Under the pieces are notes generated by a model. The model was not told the DNA's origin. It searched no databases and worked only from the letters and a program-made list of their open reading frames with translations. DNA of 64,000 nt. It comes from Acidobacteriota bacterium. GTDB lineage: Bacteria > Acidobacteriota > Terriglobia > Acidiferrales > UBA7541. Position numbers and translations under genes: made by a program. The stretch spans positions 1 to 64,000 of the forward strand of contig JABCZR010000018.1 of the NCBI GenBank assembly GCA_013289585.1, in the 5' to 3' direction. Shown in pieces: positions 1 to 9,383 of this stretch (position 1 is the first letter of the stretch; each line of letters begins with the position of its first letter).

Positions 1-2645
1 GTGCTCGGGATCGCTGACAGTGTGAAGCTCGGCACACTCGGAATCGTCAGTACAACGTAGTTCCCATTCGGGTTGCTCGCCGTCGCTTGCATGAACGTCC
101 CATTGAAATTGCTCGTGTACGTCAGATTGACGCTCGTCGTGGTGATCCCCGCTCCGCTGATCTGGTAGATCCCTGTGTTCGACCCGTTGGCGGACCCATT
201 CGCATAAACGTATACGTTGTATCCGTTCGAGCTCGCCGGCAGCCCGCTCACCGTTACCGTCGTGCTGTTCTGCTGCCCGTTGTCCAAATAGCCTTTCATC
301 ATGCGCATATTGCCAGCCTGATCCAGAATGCTCGAGTCCCACATGTTATCGGAAGTCCAAGTTACGGTCGCCTTCGTCGCCGCACCCGTCTCGTCCACCA
401 AACCCAGTGCCGAGGAGCTGCTGGCACCCCCCGCGTTGTTCCAGTTGCTCATGGGAACGGCCCCGGCCACTTCCGTACTGCCCATGGGTGTTCCCAGGCC
501 TACAAAGTCTATGTTGATCGCATTGGCCGTCGGTAGAGAGGTAACAACGTTTAGCGTAAAGCTCGTAGATTGCGTCGTTGAGCCACTCGTCCCCGTAACC
601 GTTACTGTCGAACTACCCAGCGGAGTACTCGTCGAAGCGCCCAGCGTCAGCACTGAGGTGCCCGACGCGCTGATCGAACTGGGGTTGAATGACGGCGTCA
701 CACCCGACGGAAGGCCGCTGATGCTTAAGGTCACGGTTCCCGTAAATTGACCTACCGGAGTTACGATTACGCTAACCGTCGTGTTGCCACCAGGGACAAG
801 GCTCTGTACAGTGGGGTTCGCTGATATGGAAAAGTCCGGAGTCACCGTGATAGTGCGTGTCGGTGGGCTCGGATCGTTAACACCTGAATTGTCCGTAACT
901 GTGAGCGAGGCGAGATAGATACCTGCGTTCGAGTAGGTCACGGCTCCGGGATTGGCGAGCATGCTTGAGGCAGGGCTGCCGCCAGGGAAAACCCAAGAAT
1001 ATGAAGCGATGGTGCCAGTGGGGCTGCTGCCAGTCCCGGCAAAATTAACGAACTGACCAGGCGCAATCGTTACATTGTTCGCAGGACTCGTGATGTTGCC
1101 CGTCGGGGGCTGGTCTGTGGGAGTCGAGGAAAGCTGCACAAATTGAGCAACGGACGGCACTCCAGCCGAATTCAAAATGAAAAGAAGGTAATATCCCGGA
1201 GGGGCGATACTGCTATTCGGAGGTGCCGTAACGTTAAGCAAGCCACTGCCAGCGGTGAAATTCAATCCCACGAGTCGCTGGTCCATGTCAAACGCGTGAG
1301 TAACGGAACCAGCGCGCACCAATACGACCGAAGAAATGTTCGCCGCATTCGGTGTCGCCACTTGTAATGAGCTTCCGTACCCGATCACGCCGGGAGTCAC
1401 GCTGGTGATCGATGGTCGCGTCGCAAGAGTTCCATTAGAACTAAACAAGTAGGCCGGAGAGTAGACCTCCATATGCGGTTCGTAGGTGCCGCGCTCCGGG
1501 TTACCGCCAAGCACGAGGACCGTAGCGTCAGGGAGTAGCAGAGCGCCCGAGTGGTAGAGTCGCGGGAAGGCATTCGCTCCAGCCGAGCTGAACGTGTTCG
1601 TATTTGGATCGTAAAGGTCTGCATTCAAACTCGCGGTAGTAGCGTCCTCGTCGTTCGTCGAACCGTTGACCGCGAGCACCTTGCCGCTGGGAAGAATGAC
1701 GGCGTCCATCTCGATGCGAGGCTCGGACATGGATGGGCCATACACCCACGTTGGCGTGCTGGCGGAAAGATCGATAAGTTCGGTGGTGTTCGTTGCGGGA
1801 TTTCCTCCACCCATAATCATCACCACTGGCTTATAGTTCTTCGCGGGAGTCAGTGGCAACAGAACTGATGCTCCGTAATGCCGAGATCCGCTGTAATTGG
1901 TCGAGGCAATGCCCGTGTTCCATATATGTGTCGTTGGATTGAAGATGGCCGAACTCGTAGTCTCTCCGGAATAGAAAACTGTGCCGTTCGGAAGTAAGTG
2001 CATGCGCGGATACAACGGCGGCGTCCACTGCGCTGTGTATGGTTGACTCCAGCCGACGCCAACTTGGTAGATCTCCACGGTGCTGTTTGTGTTGCCGTTC
2101 TCGTCGAGACCCGAAAAGATCATGACGCTACCGTCGCTGAGTGTGGTGGCAGTCGGATACCAACGGCCATGCGCCATGGGTTGAAGATCTACAAAAGTTC
2201 CAGTTGCGGGATTGTAGGAAGAAGTTCGCGGGTCGCCGTGGAACGGGTCATATTGCAGCGTGCCACTCATAACGAAAGGGCGGCCGTCTGGCAGAACGAT
2301 CATTCCATTACAAAACATGTCCCATTGCAAAGGTTGCGTGGTAACGCTGTCGGTCCCGGGGTCCCAGACTGCAGCCATGTAATTCGTGTCCGACGGGAGG
2401 TTACCCGAGCCCGAGACAATCAACACCTTGCCGTTATGCATTAGTGCCACGTGAACAGGGTTGATGGGCATCTGGGTGGGCAGCGTCTTCCATTGACCCT
2501 GCACGTTTACCTGGCCCCAAGCAGGCTGCGTAAGAAAGCTGAAAGCGACCAGAAAAAGAAGAAGTTTCGCGCCGCTTGCCATCCGTCGCCGCGCATATGG
2601 CGATAACAAAGAGTTCATTTGATTGCCCGATTTCAGATGGGGCAT
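1..2645 (-). CDS. Secreted galactose/glyoxal oxidase-like protein with PKD and Ig-like domains (3' end outside window)
   Basis: The reading frame stays open from 2645 to the window edge (about 881 codons), so the C-terminus is missing. A hydrophobic signal segment (about residues 25-43, ending PAWGQ) predicts export. The next ~500 residues are a kelch-type propeller with radical-copper oxidase (AA5) signatures: WDMFCNG (candidate Cys of the Cys-Tyr cofactor), RWYPTATTLSDGS (partner Tyr), PRLYHSGALLLPDA (axial Tyr-His pair) and HAFDMDQR in the C-terminal DUF1929-type domain. A PKD-like domain (SYSWVFPGGSP) and Ser/Thr-rich Ig-like repeats follow. The family oxidises alcohols or aldehydes to yield H2O2; the substrate here is unknown. 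The start at 2645 is chosen for the GGGAGG motif just upstream; in-frame ATGs at 2663, 2618 and 2582 are alternatives. Confidence 0.85.
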   Translation of the reverse strand, partial: MPHLKSGNQMNSLLSPYARRRMASGAKLLLFLVAFSFLTQPAWGQVNVQGQWKTLPTQMPINPVHVALMHNGKVLIVSGSGNLPSDTNYMAAVWDPGTDSVTTQPLQWDMFCNGMIVLPDGRPFVMSGTLQYDPFHGDPRTSSYNPATGTFVDLQPMAHGRWYPTATTLSDGSVMIFSGLDENGNTNSTVEIYQVGVGWSQPYTAQWTPPLYPRMHLLPNGTVFYSGETTSSAIFNPTTHIWNTGIASTNYSGSRHYGASVLLPLTPAKNYKPVVMIMGGGNPATNTTELIDLSASTPTWVYGPSMSEPRIEMDAVILPSGKVLAVNGSTNDEDATTASLNADLYDPNTNTFSSAGANAFPRLYHSGALLLPDATVLVLGGNPERGTYEPHMEVYSPAYLFSSNGTLATRPSITSVTPGVIGYGSSLQVATPNAANISSVVLVRAGSVTHAFDMDQRLVGLNFTAGSGLLNVTAPPNSSIAPPGYYLLFILNSAGVPSVAQFVQLSSTPTDQPPTGNITSPANNVTIAPGQFVNFAGTGSSPTGTIASYSWVFPGGSPASSMLANPGAVTYSNAGIYLASLTVTDNSGVNDPSPPTRTITVTPDFSISANPTVQSLVPGGNTTVSVIVTPVGQFTGTVTLSISGLPSGVTPSFNPSSISASGTSVLTLGASTSTPLGSSTVTVTGTSGSTTQSTSFTLNVVTSLPTANAINIDFVGLGTPMGSTEVAGAVPMSNWNNAGGASSSSALGLVDETGAATKATVTWTSDNMWDSSILDQAGNMRMMKGYLDNGQQNSTTVTVSGLPASSNGYNVYVYANGSANGSNTGIYQISGAGITTTSVNLTYTSNFNGTFMQATASNPNGNYVVLTIPSVPSFTLSAIPS

Positions 2646-3168
2646 TCTTCCCTCCCAGTTCATCCGAGAGCCCAGACTAAGGACCATTAAGAAACTTTCC
2701 GGTTGGCTCGCGCAGGCAGTGGAGACAGTCGATGGCAGTTGGGCGCACACGTCTTCCCACACTCATTACTGCATTCCGTTTGCCTAAGACTTTGCACATG
2801 AAACGATGCCCCCTCCACGCCCAGCAAGAAGTGTCAGCCCTGCTGTAAGTTATTGAAAACAAAGTATTTGATAGACTTTTAGAGACGTTAAGCTTACAGC
2901 AAATGCAGGTGACAGCGGGCCTGTAAGCGAACGGTATCGCTAGTGTTTGTCCTAATCCCTTACCCAGGCGGGAAAAATTCTTCCAATTTTCTACACGCAA
3001 CTTCTCTAAGCGGTCGATGACAAGAAATGGCTTGGGAGTAGGTCTGCAGTTCGAAATGCGTGCGATATCCGCAAAACCGAGACCTGTATGCGACCGGAAA
3101 CACCGCAGAGTATTCCTCGTGTCACTTCCTTGACCTTTTAAACGAATAGCTGGTATTAAGCATGTGGC
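2646..3168. other. Intergenic region between divergent genes, with an 8-bp inverted repeat
   Basis: No convincing gene is seen. An AT-rich core lies between GCTGTAAG (2842-2849) and its inverse CTTACAGC (2893-2900), and a further direct CTGTAAG occurs near 2930. A minus-strand open frame crosses the region but runs into the aminotransferase gene in antisense and shows no recognisable protein. The region should hold the promoters of both flanking divergent genes. Confidence 0.5.
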
Positions 3169-4290
3169 ATGACTTTCTCTCGCAGAATTTTGCTGCGCCG
3201 CTTTGCCGCGGGTGCTTTGACGAGTGCAGCGATCACGCCATTGGACGACTATCCTTCTGCAAGCCCGCCTCCCAGACCAATTCGTTTGGATAAGAACGAG
3301 AATGCCTACGGGCCTTCGCCAAAGGCCACCGAAGCAATGCGTGCCAGTTTGCAGCTCGCAAACCGGTATCCAACAGTCGAATACGAGCACCTTGCAGAAC
3401 GGATCGCGAATTTCCACAAGATCAAGCCGGAACAGGTCACCCTTGCCGCCGGATCACGCGAAATTTTGCGGATGGCGGTGACAGCATATCTGCCTCCGGG
3501 CAAGAATCTGGTGCTGGCATCCCCCACGTTTGATGCGATTGCGCACCTCGCTCGACTTGCGGGAGTCGATGATGTCGTAATGGTTCCGCTAAACAAGAGA
3601 TACAGCCACGATTTGGACAGGATGCTCCGTGAATCAGATGCTTCGACCGGGCTGATCTATGTCTGCAATCCCAATAATCCGACTGGCAGCCTTACGCCAA
3701 GGAAGGATCTCGAACTCTTTATTGGCAAGGTGCCGTCAACCGCCGTAATTGTGATAGACGAGGCCTATCACGAGTACGTCGGCGGGGCTTCGGAATATGC
3801 CTCCTTCATCGATCATCCGCTTGATGATGACCGCGTGATCGTCACCCGAACGTTCTCCAAGATCCATGGCCTGGCGGGCATGCGCCTAGGATACGCAGTC
3901 AGTTCGCCACAACGTTCACGCAGTCTTTCCTCGAGCAAGCTGCAATGGGGCGTCAACGTTGTCGCGGCACACGCAGCCGCGGCTGCTCTTGACGACATCG
4001 ACTTTGTCCGACTTTCCGCCAATCGAAACAGCAACGATCGGCAGGAATTCTACAATAAGCTAAACGCACGCATGCTGCGCGCGATCGACTCACTTACGAA
4101 TTTTGTCTTGATAAAAACGGGTCTTCCCGGCACACAGGTTGTCGAGCACTTCCGTAAGAACGAACTCTTGCTGGGCGCGCCAGTTCCGCAGATGGAAAAA
4201 TATGTCCGCGTTTCAATTGGTTCACCGGAAGATATGCGCGAATTCTGGCGGGTTTGGGATCTCCTCCCAGCGCACCAGATGTCTATGTAG
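3169..4290 (+). CDS. HisC-like PLP-dependent aminotransferase with twin-arginine-like signal
   Basis: A 373-residue class I/II fold aminotransferase closest to histidinol-phosphate aminotransferases. Visible motifs are LDKNENAYGPSP near the N-terminus, NPNNPTG (about 168-174), IDEAYHEY (PLP ring contact) and TFSKIHGLAGMRLGYA, whose Lys is the Schiff-base residue. The N-terminus SRRILLRRFAAGALTSAA looks like a short Tat signal, which cytosolic HisC proteins lack, so export to the periplasm is likely. No other his genes are nearby, so a role in histidine synthesis is doubtful. The ATG at 3169 has only a weak upstream purine stretch; another in-frame start is not obvious. Confidence 0.85.
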   Translation: MTFSRRILLRRFAAGALTSAAITPLDDYPSASPPPRPIRLDKNENAYGPSPKATEAMRASLQLANRYPTVEYEHLAERIANFHKIKPEQVTLAAGSREILRMAVTAYLPPGKNLVLASPTFDAIAHLARLAGVDDVVMVPLNKRYSHDLDRMLRESDASTGLIYVCNPNNPTGSLTPRKDLELFIGKVPSTAVIVIDEAYHEYVGGASEYASFIDHPLDDDRVIVTRTFSKIHGLAGMRLGYAVSSPQRSRSLSSSKLQWGVNVVAAHAAAAALDDIDFVRLSANRNSNDRQEFYNKLNARMLRAIDSLTNFVLIKTGLPGTQVVEHFRKNELLLGAPVPQMEKYVRVSIGSPEDMREFWRVWDLLPAHQMSM

Positions 4291-5294
4291 CTTGAAGGAT
4301 CTAGGGACAGCCATCCACGGATTGATTGTGCGGGTAGTTGACTGTTCTATCGTGAGAGAATACGAAGTGATTTTCAACATACAGTAATATTCGCGATCGG
4401 TTCAAAGCGCGTGGTTCAGGCCTGCCATGGTTACGATTCGCTCTGAACGCGAAACGAATTGTTCTTTAAGGTGGCAAGGTTCAAACAGAATAGTGCATGC
4501 GAGGTCAGAGAATGTCCAGGAAGGAGGTTCAATGTACTCTGGAGTTCCCTCTTTGCTTGGGCTTTTCCTTTATGATGCAAACGGCTAGCGAATGGTCCGT
4601 TCGCAGCAATTAGTAGACCCGGCGCCAAAGGAACCTTCGTTGCAAGTTTCATCCTGCCTGAGAATCTAAGGCCGAGCGGAAGAGGCCCACTAGGGTTCGA
4701 GTTTGCATCCTTTCCGGTGGATTTGAACGTGAAAGAACTATACTCAGAGTAGTTTTCGACTACAGCTGATTTGGCGCTGTCGTCCTGGGCATCGAAAGCT
4801 TTTACCTTTTTGGCGCGCAGCTTTTTTTCATGGCCCTCCTGTTTTGCTACTCTGGTCACGTATGTCGGGATTTTCTATCCGTATGTGGCGACTGAAAGTG
4901 TTAGCGCTACCTCTACGGTGACCTGCGCCTGATTCGCCAATTGCAGTCCCCGAGCAATTCCATACCCTCCTTCAGGGCAGGAGGGCACTCATGCCGAATC
5001 GCCGGAAGTTGGCGGCCTGCAGCTGGGGAAGCAATCGGATGTCATATGCCACACTGCCGGGCTCGACCTAAAGCCCGCTGACGTACTGATTCTTCTACGG
5101 ACGGTATGGTAGCGGCCTTCAATGAAGGAGTAGAAGAATTCGAGATTACCCTCTGGCTCAACTCCATTCGCAATCTCCACGAGGGGAAGCCTCAAGAGGC
5201 TCTTCAAGACAGTGTTTTTCTCTCCACGGCTACGATGGAATCTCACATACTGCGGGAGGGCTAGAGTCGATCCAAGAATGAGAACTGGGGATTC
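4291..5294. other. Gene-poor kilobase without recognisable gene
   Basis: Open frames of 85-142 codons exist on the minus strand (4431-4859 and 4989-5246), but neither has a recognisable domain, a good ribosome binding site or a hydrophobic segment that makes sense. Plus-strand frames are broken by many stops. A short inverted repeat (CCCTCC/GGAGGG) is near 4966-4986. The stretch may be gene decay or a long untranslated region. Confidence 0.4.
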
Positions 5295-5729
5295 TTACCT
5301 GGGCGGAAAAATAAATGCTTCCAGCAAGTCCGCCCGCGCCTTTTCGTCTGACGCCACCACTCTTAAAATATCGCTAACGGAGACCATCCCTCGAAACCCT
5401 TGCTGCTCATCCAAAACAATCAAATGGAAGATAGTGTTCTGCTCCATCAACCGCAGGCACTCTTCCATTGTCATCTCCGGGGTCACCGTGACCAGATCAC
5501 GCGTCATGATATCCGAGACCTTCATCCAGGCAGGACACTTGTTTTCCGCGGCCACTTTGTCGGAAACATCGCTATGGGAGATCACTCCGACAAGCTTGCC
5601 GCCCGCATCAACAACTCCCACCGAACGCACCTGTTTCTCCCGCAAATATTGCGCTACCCGATGCACGCTGGTTTCCTCGGTGATTGAGTAGACTTCTTTG
5701 CGCGACCCGATTAGTTCCGACACTTTCAT
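5295..5729 (-). CDS. CBS-domain pair protein
   Basis: A 144-residue protein made almost only of two CBS motifs: residues ~1-65 (VGVVDAGGKLVGVISHSDV) and ~70-135 (VSDIMTRDLVTVTPEMT, then FRGMVSVSDILRVV). Tandem CBS domains usually bind adenosyl nucleotides and act as energy sensors, alone or with a partner enzyme or channel; no partner is fused or adjacent. The ATG at 5729 is preceded by a run of six G residues that can act as a ribosome binding site. The gene stands alone, with a 330-bp gap to the exosortase gene. Confidence 0.88.
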   Translation of the reverse strand: MKVSELIGSRKEVYSITEETSVHRVAQYLREKQVRSVGVVDAGGKLVGVISHSDVSDKVAAENKCPAWMKVSDIMTRDLVTVTPEMTMEECLRLMEQNTIFHLIVLDEQQGFRGMVSVSDILRVVASDEKARADLLEAFIFPPR

Positions 5730-6061
5730 GATACCCCCCGGAAGCTATTCTGGCCGGATACTAGGCCTAACCCCACCATGAATGCAATATGAATTCTAAG
5801 CGGGATTCCTTTTTTTCGTTTGACACAGGAGACGTTATACGCCCTCTTCGCCAGCTCTGACTTTGCGGGTGTGATTTCATCCGGAGCGCGCCGATCGGTT
5901 ACAATCTGTACCAATATTGCCGAAATTGCCCCACTTTGCTCTCCGCTTGTGCAACAAGCTTGCTTCGATGGTTCCACCAGAGCTAAGGAGACCTTTTGCA
6001 CCATAGGCCCGGCCTCGAATTAGTCCAGCCCTTACGAGGGAGTTGGTCTAAGTCATGGTTG
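5730..6061. other. Intergenic region between CBS gene and exosortase gene
   Basis: No supported gene. A perfect plus-strand TTGACA (5820-5825) lacks a -10 element at a usual distance. Short open frames on both strands (up to 92 codons) have no recognisable features. The region should contain the promoter of the CBS gene and the 3' end of the exosortase transcript. Confidence 0.4.
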
Positions 6062-7600
6062 TTAGTTTCCGTTCAAGCGCAGACTCTCCTGCAGCGCAAT
6101 GTGATTCAAGAATTCTTTCAATACCTCAGCCGCTCGCTGTGGACCAAGTGCATCTTCCGTAGCGAGCGCAATGGCAGCAGCACCCTGTCGACTGCGTAAG
6201 AAACGTGCCTTGGCGAGAAGATACTTTGCGATGTATTCATTGTTCGTAAACTTTCCGTCAACCCAATAGCAGTTCCATACCACTAAGGACTGTCGCGCGG
6301 AACGAATAAATGTCTCGTGCACGTAAAAGGACTGTCCTTCAAGAGCCACTGCGGCTTCCTCTTCGCCCGTCCGCCACCAGAATTCTCTGTCAAATAATGA
6401 ATTGGTTGAACTCACCAACTTCGCGTCTTGTCGATCCGGGGCATAGTAGGCTAGATACAACTTCACGGACTGTTCTGGTGAATCGTAGGATTGGATTATT
6501 TCGGCGTTTGACGCGGGGAAACTAGGCCTCCATTCGTACACGTCATTGCTGGTCATACGCCAAGGCGCGGATGCTAGGGGCGCCGCGAGATTCAGCGGCC
6601 GTGTTCCAGCAGGCCGACGCCAAAGAAGCCTGACCGAAACGGGAGCCAGCCCGATCAGCAGAAATAATAGCATTGAGAAGAGAACAGTGCGCTTTGCTGA
6701 AGTCCGGAGCTCTTCTCCTGCTGGCTGGTTTTGTGCCAAATTCCGAGAGTTGGATGTTGAAACCGAATTAGAATCGACTCCTCTTCGCGGTTTCTCTTGC
6801 CACCAGAAGCCGACGGAAAGCAGCAAAAACATCACTATTGTAAAGAAGAGCCAACCGTACAAAAGGTGATCCACTCCGGCAGCGATTCTGTTTCCACTCT
6901 GATAGGCAAGGAGAACAATGCCGTAAACACGGAATCCGTTGGCCAAGATTGGTACAACTGCGGATGCTAGCAGAAAACCGATACGACGAATCCAGGATCG
7001 GTATACTAGCCCCGCATACAAGAATCCTATTGCTACCGAAGACGTAAGATAGCGCATTCCACTGCACGCTTCGGCCACCTCCCAGCGCCCTGAAGGAACA
7101 GAGATAATTCGCCCTTCGAGCAGAACAGGCACGCGGGAAAGATCGAGCATCTTTACCGCAAACCACGCCGAGAAGTCCTGCAATCTCGGGATCAGACTTT
7201 CTCCCATCGGCACCGCAAACACCAGAAAAGCTAACGGCATCACCAGTTCACGCGTCACAATCGTTCCTAGCACTCCCCAAACCGTCACAATAATCATGGC
7301 TATGAGGCAAAATTGTTGGAGAACTCCAGTCGAGGTCAGTTGTCCAAGCAGCCATCCAAAGGCAAACATCGCTATGAATGGAAAGGCCCAGAAGGTGGGA
7401 ATAGGCTTCAGCAATGCGAGACGCTTCCTCCGTGACCACACCAGATACGCGCTGACAGGAATCACTAGAAACCCGTGGGAAAACGTGCTCGTGTTCCAAC
7501 GCGAGATAGTGGCAACTACCGTCGGCCAATACAGCAAGACTAGGAGAATGAAAGAGCAGCACAGAATAATGCAACTGCGACGCCACCACGATGCAGTCAT
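6062..7600 (-). CDS. Exosortase with fused EpsI-type C-terminal domain
   Basis: An integral membrane transpeptidase expected to cleave PEP-CTERM tails and anchor or release exported proteins. About eight membrane segments fill residues ~8-260. The catalytic triad is visible: Cys in EACSGMRYL (about 179), Arg in ANGFRVYG (about 224) and His in DHLLYGW (about 245). After a linker and one more membrane helix comes a ~180-residue EpsI-like extracytoplasmic domain, a fusion common in exosortase A (XrtA). The ATG at 7600 follows a strong GGAGGGG motif; a longer in-frame form begins with GTG at 7735 and adds 45 hydrophilic residues. The two PEP-CTERM proteins and PrsT-like protein nearby are its likely substrates and partner. 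Confidence 0.92.
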   Translation of the reverse strand: MTASWWRRSCIILCCSFILLVLLYWPTVVATISRWNTSTFSHGFLVIPVSAYLVWSRRKRLALLKPIPTFWAFPFIAMFAFGWLLGQLTSTGVLQQFCLIAMIIVTVWGVLGTIVTRELVMPLAFLVFAVPMGESLIPRLQDFSAWFAVKMLDLSRVPVLLEGRIISVPSGRWEVAEACSGMRYLTSSVAIGFLYAGLVYRSWIRRIGFLLASAVVPILANGFRVYGIVLLAYQSGNRIAAGVDHLLYGWLFFTIVMFLLLSVGFWWQEKPRRGVDSNSVSTSNSRNLAQNQPAGEELRTSAKRTVLFSMLLFLLIGLAPVSVRLLWRRPAGTRPLNLAAPLASAPWRMTSNDVYEWRPSFPASNAEIIQSYDSPEQSVKLYLAYYAPDRQDAKLVSSTNSLFDREFWWRTGEEEAAVALEGQSFYVHETFIRSARQSLVVWNCYWVDGKFTNNEYIAKYLLAKARFLRSRQGAAAIALATEDALGPQRAAEVLKEFLNHIALQESLRLNGN

Positions 7601-7863
7601 GAAACTCGGCCCCTCCGCGGAGTATTCGTTGGAATGATCCGCCACTATTTCATCGACCCCACCCTCAGTTAAATGGTATCCAATCGTGGATTCCTTGCGC
7701 ATTGCGGTTTGGGAAGGGCGTTCCGTGTCCGCCACGCAAGAATTGGCTCTTCGATCTGCGAAGAGGATTAACGAACGCCATTTAGAAGAATCTGTCTGCT
7801 AGCGTCGCCCAGCCGAAGGAGCTTTGTCGATGAGTGCCCCTGTGAGATTATCAGAACTAGGCT

Positions 7864-8517
7864 ATGGTCGCGGCTGAGCGCCAACTTTTGATGGGTCTCG
7901 GTCTTCGCTGCCCCACCTGCATGACAGCACAGTTCTACAATCACCCACTGCAGAATGCAGACTTGATATTTGTGCTCGCCGGGCGAGAGTATCGCAAGAG
8001 GTTCGGGCTCGATCTATTCAATCAGGAGCTCGCACCAAGGATCTTGCTCAGCGTCGCTCGATTCGAAATCCGCCGCTTTTCAAAACTGTCGTTGCCTGTT
8101 CCCGTAGACCTCTTGGACTTGGCGTCAAATGTGCCACCTCCTCAGAGACATTTCTTTGTGTTGTTTGAACGTCAGCAAGTTCAAGTGGAGCACGTTCGCC
8201 CGGGGCGCTTAGGCACCCTGACAGAGATCCAAGCCTTGGCGCACTGGCTGGCAGACCATCCAGAAATCCATTCACTGCTGATTGTCAGCAGTGAGGGCCA
8301 TTTGCGCCGAATAACGCTGTGTTGCCAATATTTGCTGGATTCCCGCGTCACGGTGGAGCTCATCGCGTCCCCTAACACGGATTCCGGGAAGCGAGAATCT
8401 AAAACTCCCATCGCTGTTCTTGTCGAGTTGCTCAAGGTTTTATTTTATCGAGCTCTTCTAGGGCTTCGACTCAATCGATGTTGGGCTACCAGCAAGCATC
8501 GAAGGAGGAAACTTTAG
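7864..8517 (+). CDS. DUF218 (YdcF/SanA-like) family protein
   Basis: A 217-residue protein resembling the DUF218 fold: a beta strand NADLIFVLAG, then RFGLDLFNQELAPRILLS (equivalent of the A.ILLSGG region), ERQQVQVEHV, then a conserved Glu in TEIQALAHWL, and LLIVSSEGHLRRI, the S-x-x-H-x-x-R motif. DUF218 proteins are linked to envelope polysaccharide metabolism and often sit in exosortase loci. The usual N-terminal membrane helix is absent. It is divergent from the exosortase gene (about 260 bp apart). The likely start is ATG 7864; no strong ribosome binding site was seen. Confidence 0.72.
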   Translation: MVAAERQLLMGLGLRCPTCMTAQFYNHPLQNADLIFVLAGREYRKRFGLDLFNQELAPRILLSVARFEIRRFSKLSLPVPVDLLDLASNVPPPQRHFFVLFERQQVQVEHVRPGRLGTLTEIQALAHWLADHPEIHSLLIVSSEGHLRRITLCCQYLLDSRVTVELIASPNTDSGKRESKTPIAVLVELLKVLFYRALLGLRLNRCWATSKHRRRKL

Positions 8518-8569
8518 ATTAACTTGTGTTCTGCAACTTCAGGAAGGTTTAAGAACCCCGTTTTCTTGC

Positions 8570-8615
8570 ACGAAACAAAAGAAAACGGCGACTCCTTGAT
8601 GAGGGAGCCGCCGTT
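8570..8615 (-). terminator. Rho-independent terminator of the PEP-CTERM gene
   Basis: Arms 8584-8595 and 8604-8615 pair over 12 bp with one mismatch (AACGGCGxCTCC type), with an 8-nt loop. Reading on the minus strand, the hairpin is followed by a T-rich run (TTTTCTTTTG). It lies about 33 bp past the stop codon of the PEP-CTERM gene. Confidence 0.82.
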
Positions 8616-8648
8616 CGAAACCTGTGACATGATGGAAGCTGTTCCGCG

Positions 8649-9302
8649 TCAGGCCACTACCTTTCGGCGGCGGAACATGATGCCAATCGTCGTCAGCCCA
8701 AGACCCAGCATCAAAAGAGTGGCCGGCTCCGAAACGGTTCGCACACTTGAGCTAAGTTGAATATTGTCGGCAACCCAAAACGGTCCGTCGCCGGCACCTG
8801 TACGTGTAATCCTGATCGCGTCAAAATTTTCATTACTGAATCCGTAAAAATCGCTGTTCGACACGCCCACAGAAGAGGCGGTGAAGGAGTCGACCACGGA
8901 ACCGCCAAGCAGTGCCTCGAAGAGGTAAGGGGTAAAGTCCCCGTCCATGGAGAAGGCAGCAGCAGACAATGCGCCGGTGAATGAAATCGTCACGGGGTCG
9001 GTAGGCCCTTGGCCATTGAAGGTGAAATTGCCAATGTCATTGCCCTGTACATTCCCGAAGCCCGTCTGCGGGCTATAGAACACGTTCGGCGAGAAGGTCA
9101 CCCCAAGACTAGCGTATTGGTTGGTGAGCGTCGTGTTCATCGGCAACAAGATCTCGTCGAATGTAATCGTTTCGGCTGGGCTGGCTAACCCGGTCGGACT
9201 ACCATTGATCGTGTCCGCCTGGGCCAATCCCGCCGTGCCTAGCGCAACCATCGCCAGCCCTACCGCTAAACCAAACAGCCTAACTGTGAACTTAATTCTC
9301 AT
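8649..9302 (-). CDS. PEP-CTERM sorting domain protein 1
   Basis: A 217-residue exported protein. It has an N-terminal signal peptide (basic MRIKFTVRLF, hydrophobic core, cleavage near AQA) and a C-terminal sorting signal: SEPATLLMLGLGL, hydrophobic helix, then FRRRK. The motif is SEP, not the canonical PEP, a known variant. The middle (ITFDEILLP...; SFSMDGDF-like beta segments; FDAIRITRTG) resembles a small beta-sandwich typical of PEP-CTERM cargo of unknown function. It is the likely substrate of the exosortase at 6062-7600. The start ATG 9302 is preceded by a GAAAGAGAG purine tract. A sigma-54-type promoter element lies about 85 bp upstream. Confidence 0.9.
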   Translation of the reverse strand: MRIKFTVRLFGLAVGLAMVALGTAGLAQADTINGSPTGLASPAETITFDEILLPMNTTLTNQYASLGVTFSPNVFYSPQTGFGNVQGNDIGNFTFNGQGPTDPVTISFTGALSAAAFSMDGDFTPYLFEALLGGSVVDSFTASSVGVSNSDFYGFSNENFDAIRITRTGAGDGPFWVADNIQLSSSVRTVSEPATLLMLGLGLTTIGIMFRRRKVVA

Positions 9303-9383
9303 GTGTTCTCTCTTTCACAACAAAAAATTAGGGAGCCCGTTTGCGGATTTCTTTCTCGGGACACCGTCGCTGTGAGGAGTATG

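Noticed and set aside
2677-3417. 246-codon minus-strand frame overlapping the aminotransferase start
   Set aside because: It is antisense to the start of a well-supported gene and rich in rare residue runs (Cys, Trp, Arg) typical of a chance frame.
4431-4859. 142-codon minus-strand frame
   Set aside because: No recognisable domain, no ribosome binding site and unconvincing composition.
5820-5825. Perfect TTGACA on the plus strand
   Set aside because: No -10 element at a suitable distance and no plus-strand gene follows.
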